The notes: generated from the letters alone by a model not told the origin. DNA of 5,980 nucleotides from Campylobacter sp. (GCA_021203945.1 JAJQAF010000281.1:1-5980); one strand, 5' to 3'. Numbered from the stretch's first letter, positions 1 to 5,980 are shown. Numbers and translations: made by a program.

Positions 1-228
1 GTCGTAGAGTGCGCTTTGCTTTAGCTCCCTTAGCCTAGCGTCGATACTGTCGCAAAATTTTTGATATTTTTCACTGGTATTTTGAACGATCGCCAAATCG
101 CCGTTTTGCACGCGTATGCCTTTCTCGGCACCATCTTCGTCAAGCTTTTTTGTTAGCTTTTGTATCTGCATATAAAGCAAAAGCCCGCCTATTATCGTAA
201 TAACGACATAAATTCCTATACTATTCAT
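1..228 (-). CDS. N-terminal part of an unidentified single-pass membrane protein (runs off left edge)
   Basis: The first 76 codons of a gene that continues beyond base 1. The ATG is the first half of an ATGA overlap with the stop of the upstream RarD-like gene, and an AAGGA site lies 7 bases before it, so the start is well supported. Residues 4-20 are strongly hydrophobic and free of charge (one membrane helix at the very N-terminus), followed at once by a basic stretch (QKLTKK) and then a charged, soluble region with a possible helical segment near residues 50-72. The charge pattern just after the helix suggests an N-out, C-in anchor, but this is inference. I do not recognise the family. It is the last visible cistron of the transporter operon and is probably translationally coupled to it. 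RmuC-like or other coiled-coil anchors start similarly, but nothing here is diagnostic. Confidence 0.75.
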   Translation of the reverse strand, partial: MNSIGIYVVITIIGGLLLYMQIQKLTKKLDEDGAEKGIRVQNGDLAIVQNTSEKYQKFCDSIDARLRELKQSALYD

Positions 229-1103
229 CTTGTTTTCCTTTTGTATGTGTAAATTCCTTGTAAGCTTATGATAAGAAGCGCCGTCCAGATTAGGCAAAAT
301 GATATTAATTTATAAAATTCCACTTTCTCGCCATATACGAATACGGCTAAAATCATTGAAATGGTCGGGTTTATGTATTGCAAATAACCCATTAGACTTA
401 AATTTATTCGAGTAGTTCCCGCCGTAAAAAATAGTAACGGCACTATGGTAACGGGTCCGCAAAGAAACAATAAAAATCCGTTTAAATCGGCTAAAAAATG
501 ATTTTCTCCCGAGGCTATGACGTAAAAAATATAAATCAAACCGATCGGTAAAATCAGTAAATTTTCTACGAATAAGCCTTCAAGAGCGGGCACTTTCACC
601 TTTTTTCTGATGAGTCCGTAAGCGGATACGATAAGGGCTAATAATATTGATAAAATAGGTAACGAGCCTACGGCAAATACCTGCAACGCGATTGCCGCAA
701 AGACTATACCGATTGAAATTTTAGCTCCGATCGAAATTTTTTCTCTTAGGACAATGAAACCTAGCAGGATGGATATTAGCGGACTGATGAAATTTCCCAG
801 ACTTGCTTGTAAAACCATATTCATATCTACGGCATATACGAAGATGCACCAGCTCAAAGCCAACAAAAATCCGCTCAAAAACAGCCAAAAGCTAATGCGA
901 AAGTCAAATAAAATTTTCTTAGCTTTCTCAAGTCTCTTCATCCACAATAAAACAAAAAACAAGACGATAGCCGACCAAATAAGACGGTGAGCGACTATTT
1001 CGTATGGATCAACGTCGTTAAATTGTTTAAAGAAAACGACCAAAAAGCCCCAAAGCGCAAAAGCGCTAAAGCCGTAAATCAACCCCTTTTTTTCTTCGCT
1101 CAC
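225..1103 (-). CDS. rarD: RarD-like EamA/DMT-superfamily transporter (third copy in the cluster)
   Basis: A 292-residue inner-membrane protein, the usual RarD length, with about ten hydrophobic helices. Family marks are the N-terminal KKGLIYGFSAFALWG block (5-19), YEIVAHRLIWS (34-44), SLGNFISPLISILLG (101-115), the REK turn at 120-122, YGLIRKKVKV (162-171), TRINLSLMGYLQYINP (231-246) and GEK at 258-260. RarD proteins are predicted small-molecule permeases; the name comes from an old chloramphenicol-sensitivity label and the physiological substrate is not established. The start is GTG, chosen because AAGGA sits 6 bases upstream and the GTG overlaps the stop of the preceding gene as GTGA. Its stop overlaps the next ATG as ATGA. 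It is a close paralogue of the gene at 1100-1996, about half identical in the central segment I aligned by eye. Substrate unknown. Confidence 0.92.
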   Translation of the reverse strand: MSEEKKGLIYGFSAFALWGFLVVFFKQFNDVDPYEIVAHRLIWSAIVLFFVLLWMKRLEKAKKILFDFRISFWLFLSGFLLALSWCIFVYAVDMNMVLQASLGNFISPLISILLGFIVLREKISIGAKISIGIVFAAIALQVFAVGSLPILSILLALIVSAYGLIRKKVKVPALEGLFVENLLILPIGLIYIFYVIASGENHFLADLNGFLLFLCGPVTIVPLLFFTAGTTRINLSLMGYLQYINPTISMILAVFVYGEKVEFYKLISFCLIWTALLIISLQGIYTYKRKTR

Positions 1104-1996
1104 GCTCTATCCTTTTTTGATTTTTGTTTGAAAAAATTTTGCACTCCGGCAACGAGCAGCGCAAACCAGATAAGACAAAACGATGTAAATTTATAAATAT
1201 CAAGCGTTTCGTCGAAAATAAACACCGCGCAAAGCATTGCGATACTAGGCGAAAGATATTGTAAATAGCCTATCGTGCTTAAATTTATTCTAACGGTTGC
1301 CGCGTTAAAGGCGATGAGGGGAACTATAGTCGCGAGTCCGGATAACGTTAAAAGTATAGAATTTTGATTTAGCCCGAAATGGCTTTGCTCGTTTATGACG
1401 AGGTAAAAAATATAGCATAAGGCAAAAGGCACGATGAGTAAGGTTTCGATAAAAAGCCCGTCAAGTGCGGCTACTTTTATGCGTTTTCTTACAAGTCCGT
1501 AAAAACCGAATGACAGAGCCGAAAAAAGCGCGATAAGGGGTAAATTTCCAAGATGAACGACTTGAATGGATATGGCGAATACCACAATCAACAAGGCAAA
1601 AAGCTCCGTTTTTTTAAGTTTTTCTTTGAAAACGATTACGCCAAGGAGCATATTTATTAAAGGAGTGATGAAAGAGCCTAGGCTGGTTTCTAAAATTTTA
1701 CCGTTATTTACGGCGTATACGTATATGCCCCAGTTTATACTTATTAGCGTTCCGCTTAAAAAGAGCGCTCTGAGGCTTGTTTTGTTTTTTATTAAAATTT
1801 TAATATTTTGCGTTTTGTTAAAGACGGATAAAAGCATTAGCATTAAAATAAACGACCAAACTATCCTATGGGCTAAAATTTCATATGCTCCGACGTCACG
1901 GCTGAAAAGATTGAAAAATAACGATAAAAATCCCCACGTCAAAAACGCCGATAGAGCGTAGATAAATCCTTTCGTTTGCTCGTTTTTTATATTCAT
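1100..1996 (-). CDS. rarD: RarD-like EamA/DMT-superfamily transporter (second copy in the cluster)
   Basis: A 298-residue predicted inner-membrane permease with ten hydrophobic segments, at roughly residues 11-29, 41-58, 76-95, 103-122, 131-148, 151-168, 180-200, 212-232, 239-260 and 268-286. RarD signatures include KGFIYALSAFLTWG (9-22), YEILAHRIVWS (38-48), SLGSFITPLINMLLG (105-119), the KEK turn at 124-126, YGLVRKRIKV (166-175) and TVRINLSTIGYLQYLSP (234-250). The C-terminus is a lysine-rich tail expected in the cytoplasm. The ATG start overlaps the stop of the upstream gene (ATGA) and has only a weak purine-rich site before it, so it likely depends on coupling. Its stop overlaps the GTG of the next copy. 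Which of this and the next gene is the ancestral rarD cannot be told from the window. The substrate is unknown; amino acids or related metabolites are possible by analogy with the superfamily only. Confidence 0.92.
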   Translation of the reverse strand: MNIKNEQTKGFIYALSAFLTWGFLSLFFNLFSRDVGAYEILAHRIVWSFILMLMLLSVFNKTQNIKILIKNKTSLRALFLSGTLISINWGIYVYAVNNGKILETSLGSFITPLINMLLGVIVFKEKLKKTELFALLIVVFAISIQVVHLGNLPLIALFSALSFGFYGLVRKRIKVAALDGLFIETLLIVPFALCYIFYLVINEQSHFGLNQNSILLTLSGLATIVPLIAFNAATVRINLSTIGYLQYLSPSIAMLCAVFIFDETLDIYKFTSFCLIWFALLVAGVQNFFKQKSKKDRA

Positions 1997-2889
1997 CTCG
2001 CCGTCTTTTTTGAAATTACGATGTTATTAAGACTGTCTATGATTAGTAAAACAATAGCGATAATCAAACAAAACATCAAGAAATACGAGCCTTTATCGAG
2101 TTTTTCACCGAGCATAAACGAAACTATAAACATAAAAATCGGTTCAAAATAGGTAAGCAGCCCCAAAACGTTTATCGGCACTAAAACGCTTGATAAAATT
2201 TGTGCCGTCAAAGCTATTGCGCCAATCGTTCCGAGCAATATCAAAAGATAGTAAATTTTAGGGTTTTTAGAGACGACAAAATCCATATCCGCAAGTGTGA
2301 TAAAATAAATGGAAAATAAAAACATAAGGAAAATTTCAATAGCAAAGCTTGAAAAATTCGCGATACCGTAAAATTTTCTAATAGCAAAATACATCGGATA
2401 AAGGCAAAATACGCCCGCACTCTCCCACGAGACGCCCGCATTTAAAACTATGCCGCTACCGACTCCGATAACCGCAAAAAATATCGATATAAGCTTTATT
2501 TTGGATAGATGTTCTTTAAACATTAGCCGACCTACGACTACCATTACGATCGGCATTATCAAATAACCGACGGATACTTTTAACGCCGCACCGTTACTGG
2601 GCGCCCAAAGATAAAGCCACATCTGAAACGAGGCGAGCGACGAAGTGACGAGTAATACGACGATAAGCTTAGGCTTTAGTTTTAGGGTAAGAAGAAATTC
2701 TTTAAAATTTCGCTTTTGTTTTAATAAAAATATCGCCGCTACGACTAAAGGCAAGGTAAAAAGCATACGATAGCCAAAAAGTTGCTCTCCGCCTAGCGGT
2801 TGCATAAAAACCGATAAATAATATATGCAGCTAAATAAAAATGAGGCTAAAACGGAGCACAAAATACCTTTTAACATTAAAATTCGCAC
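1993..2889 (-). CDS. Divergent RarD-like EamA/DMT-superfamily transporter (first gene of the operon)
   Basis: A protein of up to 298 residues with about ten membrane helices, clearly related to its two downstream neighbours but more distant. Blocks that line up are GEQLFGYRMLFTLP (34-47), where the others have YEILAHRIVWS; VSVGYLIMPIVMVVVG (105-120); FKEHLSK (124-130); YFAIRKFYG (167-175); and NVLGLLTYFEPIFMF followed by GEKLD (240-254, 261-265). The His of the AHR motif is replaced by Tyr, and the TVRINLS block is replaced by SVLVPIN, so substrate use may differ. The GTG start at 2889 has no clear ribosome binding site; an ATG four codons later (2875-2877) is an alternative, gives 294 residues and leaves a more usual leader from the predicted promoter. 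As first gene it probably sets translation of the whole cluster through the 4-base overlaps. Substrate unknown. Confidence 0.88.
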   Translation of the reverse strand: MRILMLKGILCSVLASFLFSCIYYLSVFMQPLGGEQLFGYRMLFTLPLVVAAIFLLKQKRNFKEFLLTLKLKPKLIVVLLVTSSLASFQMWLYLWAPSNGAALKVSVGYLIMPIVMVVVGRLMFKEHLSKIKLISIFFAVIGVGSGIVLNAGVSWESAGVFCLYPMYFAIRKFYGIANFSSFAIEIFLMFLFSIYFITLADMDFVVSKNPKIYYLLILLGTIGAIALTAQILSSVLVPINVLGLLTYFEPIFMFIVSFMLGEKLDKGSYFLMFCLIIAIVLLIIDSLNNIVISKKTAR

Positions 2890-2911
2890 TTTAGATTGGA
2901 TTAAAATCGCG

Positions 2912-2917
2912 ATTATA
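2912..2917 (-). promoter_or_regulatory. -10 box of the promoter for the transporter operon
   Basis: The minus strand reads TATAAT exactly here, about 22 bases before the GTG and 34 before the alternative ATG of the first transporter. Transcription would begin near base 2905. No TTGACA-like -35 is visible at the right distance (the minus strand reads TCATTC there), which is normal for Campylobacter housekeeping promoters. The 10-base palindrome AATCGCGATT (2905-2914) overlaps the box and the predicted start site. Confidence 0.6.
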
Positions 2918-2969
2918 TGCCTTTTATGTTTAAGGAATGATTAAGGCTTTATTTGCTTTAAGCTTGCCG

Positions 2970-2978
2970 TGATATAAT
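2970..2978 (+). promoter_or_regulatory. Extended -10 promoter of the DAHP synthase gene
   Basis: TGATATAAT is a perfect extended -10 (TG, one base, TATAAT), 29 bases ahead of the ATG, giving a start of transcription near 2985 and a short leader of about 23 bases. T-rich runs recur upstream (2948-2960), as in epsilonproteobacterial sigma-70 promoters that lack a -35 box. The leader is too short for a tryptophan- or phenylalanine-type attenuator, so control, if any, should act at initiation or on the enzyme. Confidence 0.75.
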
Positions 2979-2996
2979 CGAGATTTAATTTAAATC

Positions 2997-3001
2997 AGAG
3001 G
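2997..3001 (+). promoter_or_regulatory. Ribosome binding site of the DAHP synthase gene
   Basis: AGAGG lies 6 bases before the ATG at 3008 and supports that start. The protein then begins with the SWSRDSWR block expected at the N-terminus of short class II enzymes, so no upstream start is needed. Confidence 0.7.
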
Positions 3002-3007
3002 TAAAAT

Positions 3008-4348
3008 ATGAGCTGGAGCCGTGATAGCTGGAGAGAGTATAAAATTTTGCAACAACCGACATATCCGAGCATCGCCGAATTAAACGGCGTCGAAACAAAA
3101 CTAAAAGGCTTGCCGCCGCTTGTTTTTGCGGGCGAAGCTAGAAATTTAAAAGCCGAACTCGCTAAAGTTTGTAACGGCGAGGCATTTTTACTTCAAGGCG
3201 GCGATTGCGCCGAAAGCTTTATGAATTTTAACGCGAACAATATCCGAGATATGTTTAAAGTCCTGCTTCAAATGGCGATAGTTCTTACCTTTGCGGGCGG
3301 TTGCCCTGTGGTCAAAGTCGGACGTGTAGCCGGGCAATTTGCAAAGCCGAGGAGTAGCGATTTTGAGGAGATGAACGGAGTAAAATTGCCTAGCTATCGA
3401 GGCGATATTATAAACGGCTTTGAATTTGACGCTGCGGCGCGCATTCCGGATCCGAAACGTATGATTGACGCTTATTATCAAAGCGCTTCTACGATGAATT
3501 TACTTCGTGCATTTTCACGAGGCGGTTTGGCAGATCTTCACCAAGTTCATAAATGGAATTTAGGCTTTGTCAAAAAGCCGGAAATAGGCGAAAAATACGC
3601 AAAATTATCCGACGAATTAACAAAAACCCTATCTTTTATGGAGGCTTGCGGGATCACCTCCGAAAATACTCCTACCTTAAATCAAACCGCGGTTTATACG
3701 TCGCACGAGGCGCTTTTGTTACCTTACGAGGAGGCGCTAACCAGGCAAGATAGTCTTACGAACGACTGGTACGACTGCTCCGCTCATATGCTTTGGATAG
3801 GCGAGCGAACGCGCGGAATAGACGACGCTCACGTTCATTTTTTAAGCGGAGTGAAAAATGCCGTAGGCGTAAAAATCGGACCGACTGCTACATCCAAAGA
3901 CGTCATAGCCCTTGCAAATAAGCTAAATCCGGACAATGAAGCGGGGCGATTAAACGTTATAATTCGTATGGGTGCGGAAAAAATCGAAGGAATTTTGCCT
4001 AAAATTTTACGAGATTTAAAACGAGAAGGGCTAAATATCCTTTATAGTATCGATCCTATGCACGGAAATACGGTAAAGGCTTCGACTAACTATAAAACGC
4101 GAGAATTCGACAAGATCATGAGCGAGGTTAGAAGTTTTTTTGAGATACACAAAGCAGAAGGCACACACGCGGGCGGAGTTCATCTTGAAATGACCGGTCA
4201 GGACGTAACGGAATGTATCGGCGGCGCATTAAAAATAACCGAGCAAAATTTAGAGCGACGCTACGAAACGCAGTGCGATCCGAGATTAAATGCCGATCAG
4301 GCGCTTGAGCTTGCGTTTTTGATGGCGGATCTTTTAAAAAAGGCATAA
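3008..4348 (+). CDS. aroG: Class II 3-deoxy-D-arabino-heptulosonate 7-phosphate (DAHP) synthase
   Basis: This cytosolic enzyme condenses phosphoenolpyruvate with erythrose 4-phosphate to DAHP, the first step of the shikimate pathway to aromatic amino acids and chorismate. The 446 residues carry the plant-type (class II) signatures: DSWRE (6-10), QGGDCAES (63-70), [13 protein letters not shown] (105-117), [18 protein letters not shown] (167-184), [12 protein letters not shown] (258-269), GVKIGP (287-292), DPMHGNT (349-355), [20 protein letters not shown] (385-404) and CDPRLNA (423-429). By correspondence with the Mycobacterium tuberculosis enzyme, the metal ligands are Cys67, His352, Glu394 and Asp424, and phosphate/PEP contacts are Arg106, Lys113, Glu266, Lys289 and Arg320; all are present with constant offsets. 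Compared with that enzyme the N-terminus is shorter, so its extra N-terminal regulatory contacts may be missing. It has its own promoter and appears monocistronic. Campylobacter genomes label this gene aroG or aroF; the symbol is the only uncertain part. Confidence 0.97.
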   Translation: MSWSRDSWREYKILQQPTYPSIAELNGVETKLKGLPPLVFAGEARNLKAELAKVCNGEAFLLQGGDCAESFMNFNANNIRDMFKVLLQMAIVLTFAGGCPVVKVGRVAGQFAKPRSSDFEEMNGVKLPSYRGDIINGFEFDAAARIPDPKRMIDAYYQSASTMNLLRAFSRGGLADLHQVHKWNLGFVKKPEIGEKYAKLSDELTKTLSFMEACGITSENTPTLNQTAVYTSHEALLLPYEEALTRQDSLTNDWYDCSAHMLWIGERTRGIDDAHVHFLSGVKNAVGVKIGPTATSKDVIALANKLNPDNEAGRLNVIIRMGAEKIEGILPKILRDLKREGLNILYSIDPMHGNTVKASTNYKTREFDKIMSEVRSFFEIHKAEGTHAGGVHLEMTGQDVTECIGGALKITEQNLERRYETQCDPRLNADQALELAFLMADLLKKA

Positions 4349-4398
4349 ATAGCTGAAATTTCGGTATTTTATCGTTTATTCCAAGAGTATCGATATTT

Positions 4399-4426
4399 TA
4401 TATTTTATGAGCTTTTAGCCTAAAAT
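4399..4426 (+). promoter_or_regulatory. Possible promoter region for the fqrB operon (two candidate -10 boxes)
   Basis: The 153-base spacer after the DAHP synthase gene is very AT-rich. TATATT at 4399-4404 and TAAAAT at 4421-4426 each differ from TATAAT by one base; TAAAAT also recurs at 4470-4475, closer to the gene. In such AT-rich sequence near-matches arise by chance, so I cannot choose among them. No stable GC-rich hairpin followed by T residues is seen between 4349 and 4432, so read-through from the upstream gene is also possible. Confidence 0.3.
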
Positions 4427-4443
4427 TTTGCGTTGAATTTCTT

Positions 4444-4477
4444 AAATTTTAATGTAAATTTCGATAGATTAAAATTT
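4444..4477. repeat. Perfect 10-base AT-only inverted repeat in the fqrB leader
   Basis: AAATTTTAAT (4444-4453) and ATTAAAATTT (4468-4477) are exact reverse complements separated by 14 bases, ending about 16 bases before the ribosome binding site. As RNA it would be a weak A-U stem; as DNA it could be an operator. AAATTTT-type words are common across this window, so chance is a real explanation. Confidence 0.35.
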
Positions 4478-4492
4478 CAAATACGAATAATT

Positions 4493-4497
4493 GGAGA
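4493..4497 (+). promoter_or_regulatory. Ribosome binding site that fixes the fqrB start at 4502
   Basis: GGAGA is placed 4 bases before the ATG at 4502. It excludes the upstream in-frame TTG at 4433, which has no such site and would add 23 residues with no family counterpart ahead of the FAD-binding strand. Confidence 0.85.
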
Positions 4498-4501
4498 AAA
4501 G

Positions 4502-5452
4502 ATGGCAAATATTTACGATCTAATAGTCGTCGGCGGCGGTCCTTGCGGTATCGCGGCGGTCGTTGAGGCTAAGAGAAACAGACTTCATAACGTTTTGTTG
4601 CTTGAAAAAGGCGACAATCACAGTCAGACTATACGAAAATTTTATAAGGATAACAAACGCGTCGACAAAGAGTATAAAGGTCAAGACAGCACGATCCACG
4701 GAGTAGTCTCGTTTGAGGACGGCACGAAAGAGAGCACTCTTGATTATTTTGACAAACTGCTAGACGACGAAAAGATTGAGGCGTTTTTTAATTCCGAAGT
4801 AGAAAGCATTAAAAAAGACGGCGAGTTTTTTAAAGTTACGACTTCGTCGGCAAGCTATACGGCTAAAAACGTGATGGTCTCTATCGGCAAAATGGGACGT
4901 CCGAATAAACCCGACTACAAGATCCCGCCGTCGCTAAATAGCGTCGTAAATTTTAACCTCGATAATTGCACCAACGGCGAAAAGGTTTTGGTAGTAGGCG
5001 GCGGAAATTCTGCTGTGGAATACGCTATCGAGCTTTGTCAATATAACAAAACTACGATCGCGTATAGAAAAGATAAATTTAGCCGCGTAAACGAGGTAAA
5101 TCTAAAAGCGCTTTGGGAGCTGGAAAGGCACGGCAATATAAAAGTTCGTTTAAACCACGATATTTCCGAGATAGATAACGAATCCGGTCGAGTTAGAGTG
5201 CATTATTCAAACGGTAAGATACGAGTTTATGATCGCGTGGTTTATGCCATCGGCGGCTCAAGCCCGATTGCTTTTTTACAAAAATGCGGTATATCTACCG
5301 ACGAAAAGGGCACGCCTTTAGTCAATGAAAAATTTCAAAGCAATATCGAAGGGCTTTATGTAGGCGGAGATATAGTCCTACGAAACGGCGGCTCTATCGT
5401 GCTTGCGTTAAATCATGCGCACATAGTCATAAAAGATATTCTTGCTAGATAA
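4502..5452 (+). CDS. fqrB: FqrB-type NAD(P)H:flavodoxin/quinone oxidoreductase (thioredoxin-reductase fold, no CxxC)
   Basis: A cytosolic 316-residue FAD enzyme. The FAD-binding strand-loop is IVVGGGPCGIAA (8-19) with acidic Glu35 closing the motif; the NAD(P)H site is VVGGGNSAVEYA (164-175), followed by YRKDKFSR (188-195), whose basic residues suit NADPH; the C-terminal FAD motif is YVGGD (286-290). The four cysteines (15, 156, 179, 262) form no CxxC, so it is not a thioredoxin reductase. IGKMGRPNKP (128-137), GGGNSAVEYAIELC and YAIGGSSP (248-255) match what I recall of H. pylori HP1164 and C. jejuni Cj0559, called FqrB, which couples pyruvate:flavodoxin oxidoreductase to NADPH formation through flavodoxin. 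The ATG at 4502 is chosen for its ribosome binding site. A membrane-anchored gene of unknown function follows 8 bases later. A generic ferredoxin-NADP reductase or YpdA-like protein is the alternative. Confidence 0.85.
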   Translation: MANIYDLIVVGGGPCGIAAVVEAKRNRLHNVLLLEKGDNHSQTIRKFYKDNKRVDKEYKGQDSTIHGVVSFEDGTKESTLDYFDKLLDDEKIEAFFNSEVESIKKDGEFFKVTTSSASYTAKNVMVSIGKMGRPNKPDYKIPPSLNSVVNFNLDNCTNGEKVLVVGGGNSAVEYAIELCQYNKTTIAYRKDKFSRVNEVNLKALWELERHGNIKVRLNHDISEIDNESGRVRVHYSNGKIRVYDRVVYAIGGSSPIAFLQKCGISTDEKGTPLVNEKFQSNIEGLYVGGDIVLRNGGSIVLALNHAHIVIKDILAR

Positions 5453-5455
5453 GGG
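5450..5455 (+). promoter_or_regulatory. Ribosome binding site supporting a TTG start at 5461
   Basis: TAAGGG overlaps the fqrB stop codon and ends 5 bases before TTG. An in-frame TAG at 5446-5448 rules out any longer start, and the next in-frame ATG lies beyond codon 110, so this site and the TTG are the only sensible initiation point. Confidence 0.8.
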
Positions 5456-5460
5456 CAAAA

Positions 5461-5980
5461 TTGGATATTTCTAAAATTTTATTCGCCGTTTTTTGCGTTT
5501 TGCTAGGTTTCGTCGGGGCTTGGTTTGTATTAGACCAACATAAAAAAACAGCCGGAGTCAATGAAAATAATCAAACCATTTTTAATATCACGTTTGATAA
5601 TCTACCCGACTATGAAAAGCAAAAATATATAGGCAAAGACGATCTGTATGAATACGGCGGATACATAACGCCGAAAAGCTATACTCAAAATTTCGTCCTA
5701 AATGACGATAAGCCCTTAAGCTCAAACGTAGAAGAGCTTCAAGCTTTAGTTCGCGAGCTTGCCCGAAAAAACGAAATTTTGGCTGCCGATAACGTAGATA
5801 TGAGCGAGAAAAATTTAGATTTTATAACTAAAATAAGCCAAATGAAAAAGATTAGTGACGACGAAAAAGAAGAGATTGCGGCGCATAATTCAAAAGTGCT
5901 GGGTGAGCTTGAAGTCCAACATTTTGAAAATATCCAAGCTCTCACAAAGCGTTTAAATGAAGCTCAAGCCGATATGATAG
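5461..5980 (+). CDS. N-terminal part of an unidentified membrane-anchored coiled-coil protein (runs off right edge)
   Basis: The first 173 codons of a gene still open at the window end, with a TTG start. Residues 5-24 are a single hydrophobic helix (KILFAVFCVLLGFVGAWFVL), preceded by few charges and followed by DQHKK. Then comes a polar region rich in Asn, Asp and Tyr (33-85), including a stretch around DLYEYGGYITP (61-71). From about residue 88 to the end there is a highly charged, alanine/leucine/glutamate/lysine-rich helical stretch with heptad-like spacing, consistent with a coiled coil. No lipobox or signal-peptidase site is convincing, so I read the hydrophobic part as an anchor; which side the coiled coil lies on is not settled. 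It is 8 bases behind fqrB and shares its reading direction, so co-transcription is very likely, although a functional link with the reductase is only inference. I do not recognise the family. Confidence 0.8.
   Translation, partial: MDISKILFAVFCVLLGFVGAWFVLDQHKKTAGVNENNQTIFNITFDNLPDYEKQKYIGKDDLYEYGGYITPKSYTQNFVLNDDKPLSSNVEELQALVRELARKNEILAADNVDMSEKNLDFITKISQMKKISDDEKEEIAAHNSKVLGELEVQHFENIQALTKRLNEAQADMI

Noticed and set aside
1086..1094. A AAA AAG slippery heptamer in frame at codons 4-6 of the third transporter, next to a GGGG run
   Set aside because: A -1 shift here would reach a TAG within a few codons and yield only a tiny peptide. Similar in-frame AAAAAAG runs occur at 3' end of the DAHP synthase gene and in the left-edge gene, as expected in Lys-rich AT-rich coding sequence.
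754..1196. Two adjoining plus-strand open frames opposite the third and second transporters
   Set aside because: They are antisense to well-supported membrane-protein genes, their peptides are lysine/serine-rich without a motif, and no ribosome binding site stands out.
1566..1961. 131-codon plus-strand open frame opposite the second transporter
   Set aside because: It is an antisense shadow of the RarD-like gene; the composition is low-complexity and no family is recognisable.
2241..2441. 66-codon minus-strand open frame inside the first transporter
   Set aside because: It lies out of frame within a conserved transporter gene and has no independent start signal.
2905..2914. Palindrome AATCGCGATT as an operator in its own right
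   Set aside because: A 10-base perfect palindrome is expected several times by chance in a window this size. Only its position over the -10 box makes it worth noting, so it is mentioned there and not listed as a site.
3188..3753. Open frames overlapping the DAHP synthase gene on both strands
   Set aside because: They fall across the most conserved catalytic region of a clear enzyme gene and encode nothing recognisable.
4128..4346. 72-codon minus-strand open frame at the 3' end of the DAHP synthase gene
   Set aside because: It is antisense to the [11 protein letters not shown] and CDPRLNA motifs and has no convincing start or promoter.
4349..4432. Intrinsic terminator after the DAHP synthase gene
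   Set aside because: Only short AT palindromes such as TATCGATA are present; I see no GC-rich stem followed by a T run.
4433..4501. Upstream TTG extension of fqrB by 23 codons
   Set aside because: There is no ribosome binding site at 4433, the added residues have no family counterpart, and a good site exists directly before the ATG at 4502.
5739..5945. 68-codon minus-strand open frame rich in Ser and Phe
   Set aside because: It is the antisense image of a Glu/Lys/Ala-rich coiled-coil stretch, a common source of false open frames.
1..5980. Phase-variable homopolymer tracts, CRISPR repeats, tRNA/rRNA genes and insertion sequences
   Set aside because: I looked for G or C runs of eight or more, spaced direct repeats, cloverleaf-like segments and transposase motifs and found none.

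Overview
The window looks like a chromosomal segment of a Campylobacter-type epsilonproteobacterium. The grounds are moderate-to-low GC content (roughly 40% by eye), very frequent AAAATTT/AAATTTT words, TATAAT-type -10 boxes without clear -35 boxes, AAGGA-like ribosome binding sites, a class II (plant-type) DAHP synthase as the aromatic-pathway entry enzyme, and an FqrB-type flavin oxidoreductase as described in Helicobacter pylori and Campylobacter jejuni. The GC content appears higher than in C. jejuni, but I cannot name the species from sequence alone.

Left part (1-2889, minus strand). This is a tightly packed operon read right to left. It holds three consecutive ~295-residue, ten-helix transporters of the RarD branch of the EamA/DMT superfamily (1993-2889, 1100-1996, 225-1103), then the first 76 codons of a single-pass membrane protein that runs off the left edge. 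Every junction is a 4-base start/stop overlap (ATGA, GTGA, ATGA), so translation is probably coupled along the cluster. The second and third transporters are close paralogues; the first is more divergent.

Middle (2890-4348). A 118-base divergent intergenic region carries a perfect TATAAT on each strand, one driving the transporter operon leftward and one driving a complete class II DAHP synthase gene rightward. All the metal and substrate residues I looked for in the synthase are present.

Right part (4349-5980, plus strand). After a 153-base AT-rich spacer without an obvious terminator hairpin comes an fqrB-like gene encoding a thioredoxin-reductase-fold FAD/NAD(P)H enzyme without the CxxC redox pair. 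Eight bases later a TTG-started gene begins for a membrane-anchored protein with a likely coiled coil; it runs off the right edge.

Functionally this is mostly housekeeping: the shikimate-pathway entry step, electron transfer linked to flavodoxin and pyruvate oxidation, and small-molecule transport of unknown substrate. I see no mobile element, CRISPR array, RNA gene, toxin-antitoxin pair or defence system. The points most worth a second look are the overlapping RarD triplet, its divergent pairing with the DAHP synthase gene, and the unknown coiled-coil gene directly behind fqrB.
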